A DNA stretch of 64,000 nucleotides, taken from NCBI GenBank assembly GCA_022661535.1, contig JAKULF010000009.1, forward strand, positions 992,001-1,056,000, read 5' to 3'. The stretch is from Eutypa lata. Taxonomy: Eukaryota > Ascomycota > Sordariomycetes > Xylariales > Diatrypaceae. Shown one piece after another: positions 22,479 to 34,100 of this stretch. Each line of letters starts with the position of its first letter. The first letter of the stretch is position 1. A program made the position numbers and the translations under genes. The notes beneath the pieces are model-generated. The model was not told the DNA's origin and searched no databases. It saw only the letters and a program-made list of their open reading frames with translations.

Positions 22479-23562
22479 TCAAGCCCCAACGCCCTGTGGA
22501 TCATAAGTCAAAGGCACATCCGGGGGACTTTGCGCTATCATGTCTTCTACAATCTGGCCTATGGTTGGGCCAATTTCGACTGGGCTGGGGCTCCAACCCA
22601 GCTCAACCGGAAGGCGCTCGTTTCCTAGGTATTGTTAGCAACGTTAATTATTCCTCGGGATCAGCCCCTTCCTGTATGGTTATGACTCACTGAAGAAATA
22701 TTTCATGTACTCCAGGTTGCCGATTTGTAGTTCAGGGTGTCCCCAAATGGCTAACATATTGGCGTTCTCACCTATAATCACTGGGACAGCACCCTCAAGG
22801 ATTGTAAAGTCGGGGTTGATCAGGCTCATATCGAATGCGTGACGGGATCTCGCATTGGCTAGAGTAGTGATGTTGAATGTTTTGGCACATCCGAAATACT
22901 TGAGTAGGTTGCTGAAGGTGCCCTCATCGAATGGATTGGTAGGGTCGAAGACAGCATCGCGTCTAGATAAGCTTCCGTCGTGCTCGATGACGCCGTGTGT
23001 GGCATGCAGCATATCAAGGTTGAAGAACTATAGTGATTCGAACATTAGTGACTATCGACGTCTACAGATAGGGGAAATTTGCTCGAAAGTCACTGATGGG
23101 TAGATGGGGCACTTGTGTGTAACAGTAGGCTTACCGTAGAGTTTGGCACTGGATTCACTATAATTCCATTTTGGAAAATACCGACAGCAAAGTCGCGGGC
23201 AATGTTGAAGGCATCCATGCAGGCCTTAACAAGGATCGGCTCCGTGATATTACGACCATTGTGTGGCACGAAATCGTGGTTGGCGAGCGTGTTCATGACT
23301 GGGCAGGGAGACCGCACTTTGACCTTGTTAACGTGATTGGAACGAAGCCTCGAGGCCCCTAGATGTGATACGTACGATCTCCTTTCCCAGCTGGCATCCA
23401 TTTGAAATGCTTTGCTGTCAGGCCGCCTGAACTACGTTCCAGGCTGTCCCTTTTGTCTAGTCCTAAGATCTCTCCAGAACCACGAGGGACAAGAGGCATC
23501 ATCTGTGGGAAGGCAGAAACCACAATGCCCCAAGTGAGGAATATGAATGGATGGAAGAGCAT
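22479..23562 (-). CDS. Secreted heme-thiolate peroxygenase (chloroperoxidase / unspecific peroxygenase family)
   Basis: Four exons: 23562-23376, 23316-23135, 23027-22691 and 22624-22479, 283 residues, all GT-AG with matching phases. The N-terminus is a signal peptide (MLFHPFIFLTWGIVVSAFPQ), so the enzyme is extracellular. The hallmark heme-binding motif is present as LRSPCPVMNTLANHDF (proximal Cys of the PCP motif), followed by the acid-base motif EHDGSLSRRD. The last two exons join to YFFRNERLPVELGW, another conserved feature of the family. Such enzymes use hydrogen peroxide to halogenate or oxygenate aromatic and aliphatic compounds; close family members occur in the sterigmatocystin/aflatoxin region, and here the gene lies 1.4 kb from an AflR-like regulator gene. 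The length is near that of the short UPO class. The gene looks intact. Confidence 0.92.
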
Positions 23563-24910
23563 GTTGTAAGATACAATTCTAGGAGGCAAAAAAATAAATA
23601 ATAAATAATAAAGGTTGAATAATCAATATAAGGCTGAAGATGTTTTTCTTGTTTATTTTCTTTCTTGATGAAAGACGAAGAGAACTTACCTTAAAGTTCG
23701 ACTGTAAGATACATGGTTATATAGCCAAACAATCGAACTCATTGATTATACACATTAAATGCTAAAAGTGCTGGCTGCTGCACTTTGAGTCGTCCTATCA
23801 TCTCAGCCCCATTACCGACTATATCGCCAAGCATTTTTTAGAAAACGAGAACGATAACGAGTAACTCCGATCCTGAATCGTCACTGATCAGCACTCGTGT
23901 ACGTGCCCATCAGCCTCAGAAATCTTAAACTTGGCAACTGGGATAATGCCCGAAATTAAGCCCCTCCTTCTGCCCTGCACTGAGGGCCCACGGCCCTACC
24001 GGTAGTGGCACAATCCCCACAATCCTGGCGAATCATGGCCTATCAATTAGTTATATTCCAATCCGTATTAAGGAGTAATGTTTCCTTTCATATATTCCTG
24101 TGGCCAAGTTCTTCTTATAAGTATAGTTCCATGTAGACAACTGTTCTTGCATCGCATTTAATAAACATTGTGCAACCCTGGTAGCAATCGCATTCGACGG
24201 CTTCACTCCATATCCATGATTTCTTCACCTCGAAGGTGATATCGCGGTATTTTGGTGTTTACGACAATATGCCTCCCTGGTAACTCCGACGATAAGCTTC
24301 AGGAGCAACAAGAGGTGTAAAGATAGTAACAAATCAAATTTCACCTTTTATTGTCTACAATACGCAGCAAGTCCAAAAACCTTCCTTAACGGAATGACAA
24401 ACTAGTGGAATGATGCCCTCATGCCACGAGTCTATAAGATTTTGCCAAGATCCTACTTGATATAGGAACTATCTATCACGAATCCTCGCTGCCGTGGAAG
24501 ACCGGAAGCTTTGACAGATCTGTTGGGGTCGGTAGTTTCATGCACCGATTCGTAATGCGCCTCGATGGACGGCTGGAAACCAATCATATGAAGCGTAAAG
24601 GGAAGCCAAGAGACCGTTCCTGCGTAGGAATAGAGCTTGAACGGGGCAGTGCATTCAGGGGCCTTGGCATAGTTAGACTTGACTCGTCACTCAACTTTAT
24701 CTCCACTTTGGGTGAAGGTCAAAACGGACAATGCTTCCTGGCATGCTCCTCTACTCTAGTTAAGTAATGCAAATTCGTGTCGTCTTATTCATCACATGCT
24801 TGTGATAGCATCATTTGAAATTCCCACGGCAACGTTGGTCGCAGAAATCTAAGCGCAAGATTTTACTCTCCAGCGGCACATACATGAACTGCACTCGCTT
24901 CCTTGCCATA
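23563..24910. other. Shared divergent promoter region
   Basis: 1.35 kb between the divergent peroxygenase and Zn2Cys6 genes. The ORF at 24540-24767 has no recognisable features. The arrangement would allow shared regulation; no binding site could be assigned. Confidence 0.55.
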
Positions 24911-26333
24911 ATGAAGCGGCTGGGCTATAGGAAATCTCGAAATGGCTGCGCGCAGTGCAAGCAAAGAAGAATTAAGGCATGAGAACTATGCGTCATCTCT
25001 CGAAGCATTCTGGTCTGACATTTATATTTGCAGTGTGACGAGAAGGCTCCGTGTCGGGCATGCGTGAGACATGCGCTTCCCTGCAGCTTAAACAACCATC
25101 AGCACATGAAAAAACAGACGCTAGATTATGGTCTATGTCTATCGAAGGTAAAATACATCAAATGCAGCTATGATAAATACTCCTTCACTTACATGGGTAA
25201 CTGATTTGGCTTTGTCGTAGGAACAACCATTGGCGCGGGACAGCGAGCAGTACTCCAGTAGTCCGGCTTCCAGCGCGACGCCGTTGCAGTCCTCGGAGGA
25301 AAGCGACATGGACATGCTTCCGGGCGCGAGTCCATTCCCTTACTTCTCGCGATTCCTCCACGAGGTACAGCCTGCAGGCGCTCGTGACTGGATTTCCGAT
25401 CTGGAGCTCATGAACCATTACACGGCCATGGCATGTCGAACACTAGCAAAGTCAGAACGCGCACTTCTAACGTTACAGTACGATGCGCCTAGAGAAGGGC
25501 TTTCGCATCCATTTTTACTCAAGCAAATACTGGCTTTCGCGGCGTTTCATTTGGCCTATCTACACCCAACGTATCGCCGCAAGTATCAAATACTGGCTTC
25601 TCAACACCAAGATGCCGCCCTTCAGGGGATCAGATCAACTTTGGCAAGCACCCTGACACCGCAAAACTGCCACGCTCTATATGCGAGCTCTCTGCTCCTC
25701 ATTGTCAGCGCATTTGCCACGTATCCAAACTTCGAAGTACAGTCCCTGTCATTCGAGCCCCTGGACAGTTTGATAGACATATTCGTGCTGATCAGCGGCA
25801 TGACAACCGTTCTCAACGCTTCCAGATCAGATCTTGCCGTAGGACCCTTAAGGGCGCTTTTCGGGGATCCTTTGAGCCCTTCAACAACACCACATGATCT
25901 CCAGGGTGTAGTCGATAGGCTCTCGAAGCTATGTTCATGGGTCGACCAAAACCTTCCAGATCTCGACGAGGAAGTCGCCAATATTATTGCAGAAGCTGCC
26001 ACTTCACTAGCCGATAGCATATCTGCCGTCCAAGGCACAGATTCGGCTCTCGCGGCACCTGGATTACGAGTGGTGTTCCTTTGGCCTATTCGCTTATCTA
26101 GCAGGTACCTGGGACTACTTCGGCAACGTGAGCCTGTGTCTATGGCAGTTCTAGCTCACTATTGCGTTTTATTGCATTTCTCTAAAGTAAACTATTGGTT
26201 TCTTGAGGGTTGGGGGAAAGTAGTGATAGACTACATCTCTGAAAGCCTGAGGGGTTCCTTTCACGAGCAAACTATTCGTTGGCCGGTTGATGTAATTACT
26301 CACCCGGCTTCCACTTCGGGGACGGATTTATAG
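24911..26333 (+). CDS. Zn2Cys6 transcription factor (UPC2-like type)
   Basis: Three exons: 24911-24976, 25034-25147 and 25221-26333, 430 residues. Intron 1 has no usable GT: exon 1 must end AATTAAG and the intron starts GCATGA, a GC-AG intron (acceptor TTTGCAG); this restores the zinc cluster CAQCKQRRIKC then CRACVRHALPC with perfect spacing (2-6-5-2-6). Intron 2 is GT-AG (GTAAAA ... CGTAG). After the zinc cluster comes a Ser-rich linker and a helical regulatory region (WISDLELMNHYTAMACRTLA, LKQILAFAAFHLAYLHPTYR, FLEGWGKVVIDYISE) as in the sterol-uptake-control-type regulators common in ascomycetes. A nuclear DNA-binding activator is expected; its targets are unknown. It is divergent from the peroxygenase gene. 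Confidence 0.9.
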
Positions 26334-27040
26334 GCTTTCTTCGCACAACATTACAATATATTACCACTCATGATGAGGACTGACCTCCTGTGTTTAAGGA
26401 ATATTAGCCAGTATGAAGAGGCAACCTCCGGATGTTAGTGCCATGCCTCGTCTCTTGGACTAATTACAAATCCGCAACGGTGTATTCGCCGTGCCATAAC
26501 CATCAAGAAATAAACGGCGCGTTGTCTCGCCGGGACGTAGCAACGATGTCAAAGGTACCCCCCTTCTGTATAAGATGGATTCCCGTAGTATTATACAAAA
26601 GCTCAGAGGTAAGAGGCCTTTATCTCGCACTTCATCCTATCTCAAGGGGAGAGCTGCGCCTTTTGGGCACATGTTAGTCAAGTGCTGAAATAATGAATAC
26701 GAGGTTTCTTAGGTCTCATTGCATTATAAGCAAGCCTTGTGTCGAAACGGTAACCTTGTCTCGCAGCCTTATTATCGTACATGAGATTGATGCAACATTG
26801 GAAAAGTCCTACAGGACTTATTGACCAGTTGACGTATCAGGCAGGACCAGAAATAGGGGCAGGCCTAAAATTAATGGCATACGCCGCTTGATTAAAAGGG
26901 TGTAGTTTGACGGTATGGCAACCAAGTGAAAGACCCCCCATTACTTTAACATTCATTCAGCTCCAAGCCGAAGTCCCATTTCTTCGTACAATAGACTATT
27001 ATACACTTATTACTCATATCCGGAATAACTTTACGATAAA
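26334..27040. other. Intergenic, no gene seen
   Basis: 707 bp between two genes on the plus strand; the ORF at 26432-26677 has no features. Confidence 0.55.
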
Positions 27041-28116
27041 ATGCCGAACCTAGGCGCTCTCGTGACAACTTATAGGCCGAGCGGAGCCAGCTGCGCGTCG
27101 TTCTTGCAGGTTGATAACCCGACCAATGGCTGGATACAATATGGGGAAGCTGGCAGCAAGACGACTTCCTGTTTGCCTACGAATTTCAATCCTCAAGAGG
27201 GATTGTACTACTCACCCGGGATATGTCCCCTTGGGTATACCTATGCGTGCGCCGCGGAGGTGGAAAGAGGCGGTGCCACCGAGGCTACATGCTGTCCCAG
27301 GTAAGTGTGCAGTAAAACAGTCGAGGTCTTCATGGGTTCCAAGAATGAGACCCAGATACTATTGAGTTTCTTAATTGTAGCATCAGATACTGACACTGCT
27401 TATACCTAATAGTGAATATTCTTGTCGTGATGGTGGGAACCGCCCGGCTACCGACCCTCCCTTGGGCCTGCCAGTCGCAAATGACAGCCAACAGCGACGT
27501 GTCCGTCCGCTACTACGAGTTCTTATTAAGCCCGACGCTCCTCATTGTGAGTTCGACGGTCTTCCTGTTCTCCGCGGACCAGTTTGTATGGGCGAACGGG
27601 CCCGTGGTTAGGAGGGCGGCAGGAGACCCGGGATGGGATGGGATGACGACGGCAGGTACTACAAACGATCTCACTGCAACAAGTCCTACGGACCTTTCGC
27701 CAACGAGCAGCCCAACTCCAATCACAAGCCGGAATTCGACGAGAAGCAGCACGGCATCATCAACTAGCGTGACCTTGGATGCGCCGTCTATCTCGACCGC
27801 CGGCACTCCTAGACCCACGGGTACTGCGAGTGCCCCGTCCTCCGGGTTGAGAATTGCCGCATTGATTGGTATCGTTGTCGGTGCGTTGGTGGGAGCCATT
27901 GCGTTTGCCATCGCCGCGTATCTTGTTAAGGAAAAGAGGAAGAAGACTAAACGCTCCAAGGATGCACGGAGAATATCCAGTACCGCAGGTAGATCTGCGG
28001 ATTTGCCTGCAGAAGCATATGAACTAGGGGAAAGAGAATCACAAGAGCTACGTACGGTAGAGAAGCCTTCTGAGCTTCAAGCATATAGGGAGCCAGCAGA
28101 ACTCGCTGGGTCATGA
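27041..28116 (+). pseudogene. Cys-rich, Ser/Thr-rich single-pass membrane protein gene with a frameshift
   Basis: Exon 1 is 27041-27300 (MPNLGALVTTYRPSGASCAS, then CLPTNF, YSPGICPLGYTYAC and ATCCP); intron 27301-27412 (GTAAGT to TAATAG) leads in phase to SEYSCRDGGNRPATDPPLG and LPVANDSQQR, a pattern familiar from fungal surface proteins of this kind. The frame then runs out, while the next frame (+1) takes over as RYYEFLLSPTLLIVSSTVF, FSADQFVWANGPVVRR, a Thr/Ser/Pro stalk, a membrane helix (IAALIGIVVGALVGAIAFAI) and a basic cytoplasmic tail. The two halves fit one protein, so a single extra base lies between about 27490 and 27515. It could be a lesion or a read error; no short intron fits. 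Function unknown, probably a cell-wall-associated membrane protein. Confidence 0.72.
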
Positions 28117-31100
28117 ATTAACACTTGGAATAGGAGGATGCCATCTAGTTAGAGTGTACACCCGCTATTGGCTGATGCTGAGAATCTAGTCTTTATCTGG
28201 AGACGGGTATATCAAGAAAGTACGCGAGCAATAGATGGGAGATATCCATGACAACAGACTGGAGAATGGACCCTAATGAATAAAGGGAATATAAATACTA
28301 TAATATTCAAGCAGGTAGACATCCATACTATTGAAACAGGCCCCCATCAGACTGTGTTCGCTTATCAAAGCTCGTGTCTACATAGGTAACCTTTGAACCT
28401 TGTGTCCGTGATCTTGAGTGCTTCAAATTCGCGGGGTGGGCTATACAGGTAGCGTTGGGGAAACACTTCACATTCAAACGTAGCTCGATGATACTGTAGT
28501 TGAAAGGTAGACATCTAACTAATAAAGGGAAACACTGGGTTCTATGGTGAGTTGATTTTTTTCAAAATGTTTTATCCCAGTGTTTTAGATAACCATAGTT
28601 TAGCTGCATGCAACTACCCCCAGCAAATTATCGATTCCGAACTGCGAAGAAAAGTACCCGTCACAACGCTGCATTCATTTTCTGGTTGCTCCGCCCCAAC
28701 CGCCCCCTCTCCCTACGTCCAACCAACCTCGCGTCTTTTTCTCCAACCTTGAAAGTTAGTATTACCGCAATAAAATGGGTTATATGATACTATCCAACTC
28801 TGCATGGCATGAGTATTTTACCATCTTGTTGGGTTAGCCTTCATAAATTGCGTGAGTGCTAGAAGGTTTCTATCCCATGAAATAATGATTGTAGATGTCT
28901 CATAGCGCGATAAGGGATAACTAGTCATAGCTAGATAATTTGGGTAGGCCCAAGAGGCTAAGGGGTATCTACGTAGGCGATGGTAGGTATTTATTACGTA
29001 ATTACTATATAGGAATGTTGAGTTATATGTTTCAGATATTGTATATGTTTTAGAGGTAACCGATATGTGTCTCATGCCAGATGCAAAGCAGCCTCAAACT
29101 CTTAATGGAGACTTAGCTTTCCGTAACGCGAAACATGTTCGACTTCGCATGGAACTGCGTCGGAAGTGTAATTAGATGAGATGATTTGAACTCTGGTTGA
29201 TGTGGGGTATAGTGAAAATCCCATGCCCTTAGAACAAGGGGCATGTTGGCGAACGGACGAAGCTGAGGTCGCAGTGGTGGGGGTGAGCTAAGCTTTTTCT
29301 CTCTATCTTCAGCAAACTCAACCACGGCTGTAGGTAGCCCTCGCTACCATAGCCGTAGTTATGAAGAAGTGCCTGGGTTGCGTGTGTGCGAAATAACGAC
29401 TACTAGAGCTAACCGAGCTAATCCATCCAGCGCCCTACACTTTGGTATTGGGGGACTCTTTGAACCAACAAGATCTATTCAGGAACAGGATAGCGCCCCA
29501 TGGATATATCTATACAACCCACGAGTAATCTTGGAAAGGCGTCCCGAAAGCATGTACGATGCGTGCGTATGCACATATGTATGCAGGGCCCTACCGGCTC
29601 CCACCCATCCATCCATAGATAGATCACACCCGGAAGGCAACGTCCACCTCCCCCGCGGTGGATACGCCATCCGACTTGTCGAGGCCCGTCGTTAACGAGT
29701 GTTAGTTGGGTCGGGAGCCCCTGAAATGACGAAAGAAAAGCTCCGGATGCTATTATTGCCCCGTCCGTCTATAGCCGCGATTTTCGCTTATATCTTTGCC
29801 TCAGATGATCAAACATACACTATAATTTCCTCGTCGCTGGGAATCTAGGCCTGTTCACAAGGAGGCTGGAAGACGATATTGAGTGGATTGCGCGGACCAT
29901 TTCGGAACGTGGAGGGGAGATATTCGGGATATATCGCCAGTTTGTTATTTATTACCTAGCCAGACTTCAGTCGTCTATGGCGCCAACCCATTTTCGCAAC
30001 TGCCGGATGCTGCGGATCTGGGTTTGCCTACATAGTCAGTTAGTTCATATTGTGCAACTACATTTGCACATACGCAGGTAGGTAGATTTTGCAGTTATGA
30101 TTTCGTTGGGATGTCAATTGCTCTATAATAGATGATAACTACCTATTGGTAATTCTTGGGAGCAAGGACGATAATAAAGCTATTAGCTGACTTGGTGGTC
30201 AGACATCTGAGGTCCCCTTACTTGATCGTCCGCTATGTTTCAAAACAGGAACATAAGCCGATGGTAGGGTCAGCCGTATCATCCTCCTACCCAATATCAA
30301 ATATTGCCGTGCCAATATGTTATGGCCATCATATAGCGGTATATCACCAGGGTTCTCGGACAGTCCCTACAATCTCACTCGCCCAGTTCCCTGACCTGAT
30401 CTACGCGAGCCTGGGTTATTACTCACCTTGAGCCGCTTCTGGAACATTACGCGAAAAGGGTGAGATAACCAGATAACATCACCATGGGCATATGTATTGT
30501 TATGTGTACCTACAATTGAATGGCCATGGACATATGGACGGGGGTGCTGATGGTTTTGACCTGGTTGACATCCGGCGAGAAGCCAGCTATGACGACGGCT
30601 TCTCTGAGCCGGAATGGCACGGGTTTCTCGGAATGGGAGTTGATATCGACCATGCTAGGACCACGTAGGCCGGTGATACTAAGTCTATTGGTAGGCTCTA
30701 TGATGGGATCGCTCGCCCGATATTGCGGGCTAGGTAGGCCCGAGAATGGTATGCGCACACCACTCTAGACCAACCATGGCCGACATCTAGGACGGTCATA
30801 TAAAACGGACTATCGTCGATTTCAAGACTTGATACCAAGTTTGAACGACTGCTTTTGGTGTTAATATCACAAAAGCGGGCGGAAATTCCGTGGCAGGTTG
30901 AGCTACAATATTAATCAACGCTGTTATAGGGCTGAACCCCCACATCGATGGAGGGGGGGAACGCCGAGAAAATGATTGATTAATTCTCCGATGTCCAACT
31001 AACTAGTGTTGATCATTCTTGATAGTGCCCTGGCGATTTGATCAAAAGTCTGGTTCATCGGAAGACTCTATCGCGAAAGTGGCCACTGCGGTGGATACAA

Positions 31101-34100
31101 ATACGACATTGCGTAGTCAAGTGACAGCGGAAGAGCTGTTCATTTTTGGTTAGCAAGTGCACTCAAAATTCGCAACTTCTGTCAATTAGGAAAGGGTGAG
31201 GTGGCTCAGTCTGTTGGGAATTCCTATTTGGGAATCGACGTATTGCGAATTATGGCATCTTGAGATAATTACCAGTCATTCGGCGCCGACTAATTCGCGA
31301 GTTTGTTGTTTTTGTATCCCTGCTAAGAATATCGTGACGTGGCTTGGGTTCATCTGAAGATGCCCAACCCACGCACCTAACTATCCCCCCTGCCGGTTCT
31401 TACAATTGACGGGACGTAGAAGATATGTAAGCAGGGAAGCTTGTGATAGGAATTGGGAATGTGAGCCGTGATGAGCCGAACTTGTCGGCAGCTTGGTAAA
31501 TATGATCAATGTGATGTGATTATTCTCGTCATGATCCAGAGCATCGATGTCTTAGTTCTCAGTTTGTCTAATTCAAGATTGTCGCAGCTTATCTAGATAT
31601 CCTCATGTTAGTCAGCAGGTAGGGATATTGTTCATTCATTCGAGTACATCGCAGAATGAAAGCCTCGAGTTAAGAAGTCGGCAGGTCGGCAGGTAAATGG
31701 ACGAGAGGTTACACTGCATTCACCAGAGTGGCATTCGTACGAAGTACGAAGTGTGTACGAAATATACCGTTAGTAGCTATCCGGATTTAGGTCTCATTAT
31801 TGAAGACAGCTATAGGGGTGGCACGGCTCTCATCGGAGATTAACATAGGAAGATAAGCAGTCAATGCACGCACACCAAGCAGGCACCGAAACGAAAAATT
31901 TCTGTGAAACGGCAGGTTTTGCAATTCGGTGACTCACGCAGTTTTATTAGCCAACTACATTTGCCGATTACATAGGTATTGACAATTCAGCAAAGGCATA
32001 GCTCTCGTCGCAAGGCTATGTGATTGTCTAAGGGGGGGCGGATGGGGCTTGGGAAGACTGAAATAGCCTTACGTCGCATTGCGCTGCAGGGTGAATCTGT
32101 GCGGGAAGAGACGGGTAGGTAGTGAATTATTACTTGCTTAGGCGCGCTTGTCTGAACCAAGTTACAACTTACAAATGCGCATCATTTATAGTTAAACAGA
32201 CAGTATGGGGAGGCCCCTGCCAGTCATACATACATAGCGTATGGCGTTGTAGGCGGTTAACTTAAGCGCTAGATATTGCTTGTCTTGCTCGCGTACATTT
32301 CTCGATTTGAAGTAAATGACATGCAGCATTAGCTTGTGCTGGGTAATTGTCGTTGTTACCTACAGGAGGTGGAGTAGAGTATGCAACCATCAGGGGAAAC
32401 AGGTAACGGTAATCACCATGAGTCAGTTACGTTGACTTTATCCGGGATTGCCAAAGGGTGAAGCCTCGCCGTTTCAATACACCACGTACATAGTTACTGA
32501 CATACTAGGCTCAGCACTACATTTATGCGACCCGAATTATCTGACAAATCACTGTATTTCGTTGTAGATGAGTGCTTCTTATAATTGTAACTGTCAGTTC
32601 TATAAGCTTAATAGATTATTAATCGGTTGAAGACTAGAGCCAAGTCAGGGGAGGTAGAAAAGCAGTCCAATCTAGTTATACTTCGTAATTGATTATAAAA
32701 TCTAGAACAATACTGTTTGAAGAGGCTTTTGGCTAGTTGGCTTGGTAGACTTAAAGAGAGTGGCGGAAACAGCGGTGAGTGTGCGTGTAGGATGAGTAAT
32801 TACATAAATAAATACTATGTACAATACATAGTAACATTGAGCTTGAGATGCGGAGATTCAGGGGTACTCCCCGTTGGCCATGAGAAACTAATGGGCGATC
32901 GCATTTACGTAGTTACATCCACCAAACTTATTAGCGCCGGATCTGCTGTCAGGAACAGGAAAACCAGAGACCCGCAGTTGTAGGTACCCGGAAGCTGCTG
33001 CAAATAATGAAAGGTGAAGAAGAAGCTTATTATAGGTAGACCTAGGTAATATAATATAGTCTTATGAGTAGGTATGATTCGACATGGTAATGTGACTCGG
33101 TTTATTCTACGCTGTCAAGGTTGTATGACTTGCATATATTGACTACTCCGTACTAACGTGAGTAGTTATTTTGAGCTAAAACTTGTTCTTCGAAATCTTC
33201 TTAAGTGCATCGATTCATAGTCAGATGTGATAAGCGAGAGATCGAACCCCACGAGCTTACTTATGATCTACAATCTCGTGTTTGGGATCCTCGCATCATT
33301 ATTTTATACAGGATTTACGGGCGATCATGCAAATGTAGTAGGCTAGCGGCTAGTAACTACGTAGATGGTCTCAAAGGGTAGTTAAATGTATGTTGGTGCC
33401 ATTCTGCATGTTGGTTCTCATGTTTTCTGCAGATGGCCTAAAAGATCTGAATATCATAGTAATCAACCGGTTTCACCGGTCTTGGATCTGACTCGGGCGT
33501 CTATGCAGTTGCAGTGTCTCTGCGGCTGTTCGTACAAATAGGAATGGTGATTTTCTCTTCTACCAGGGATATTTGAAGGTGATGACGAATACTATACAAA
33601 TAATGGCATAGCGAGGTAGCATCGCCTAAGCACGGAAGAGCGATGAAGCGATGCACGATAGCCGCAGGCGGTGTCTCAACAAATGCAAAGCTACCTGCAC
33701 TTTAGTAAGTGGACCTCTGATCGAACAGTGCATATCGTGTGCAAGATCGTTTCGTCCGCAGCCCGCTCTTAGATCGACCGACGATGGGAAACCGTCCAAG
33801 ACACCGTCGTCGCATCTAACCACCTCCCAAGCCTTCGTCTACCCACTTGGTATAACTAGTTTTTTCCTACTATTTCCTGGAAGTAAGCTGACCGAACGCC
33901 ACCACATCGCAGATCGCGTTTAAAAAGTCATGTGCGAGCCTTAACATGCGTGTTTGCGATAGTGCTTATCGGTAGGATTCGGTGCGTCAACCAACACACG
34001 CATGGTGCGACAGAATAAGTCCAGCGGAAGTGCCTGGCAAGGATAAACCATCCACTGCCCGGTCCCGGTTTAAAGAGGTGTGGGAAGAAAAGTGTTGCAA

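Noticed and set aside
30510..30768. Two overlapping 82-codon ORFs on opposite strands in a GC-richer patch
   Set aside because: The minus frame looks somewhat protein-like, but there is no domain, partner exon or stop-free extension; chance or an old fragment.
33225..33270. GTTCGATC-like T-loop on the minus strand
   Set aside because: The flanking 5-bp stem does not pair, and there is no A-box upstream.
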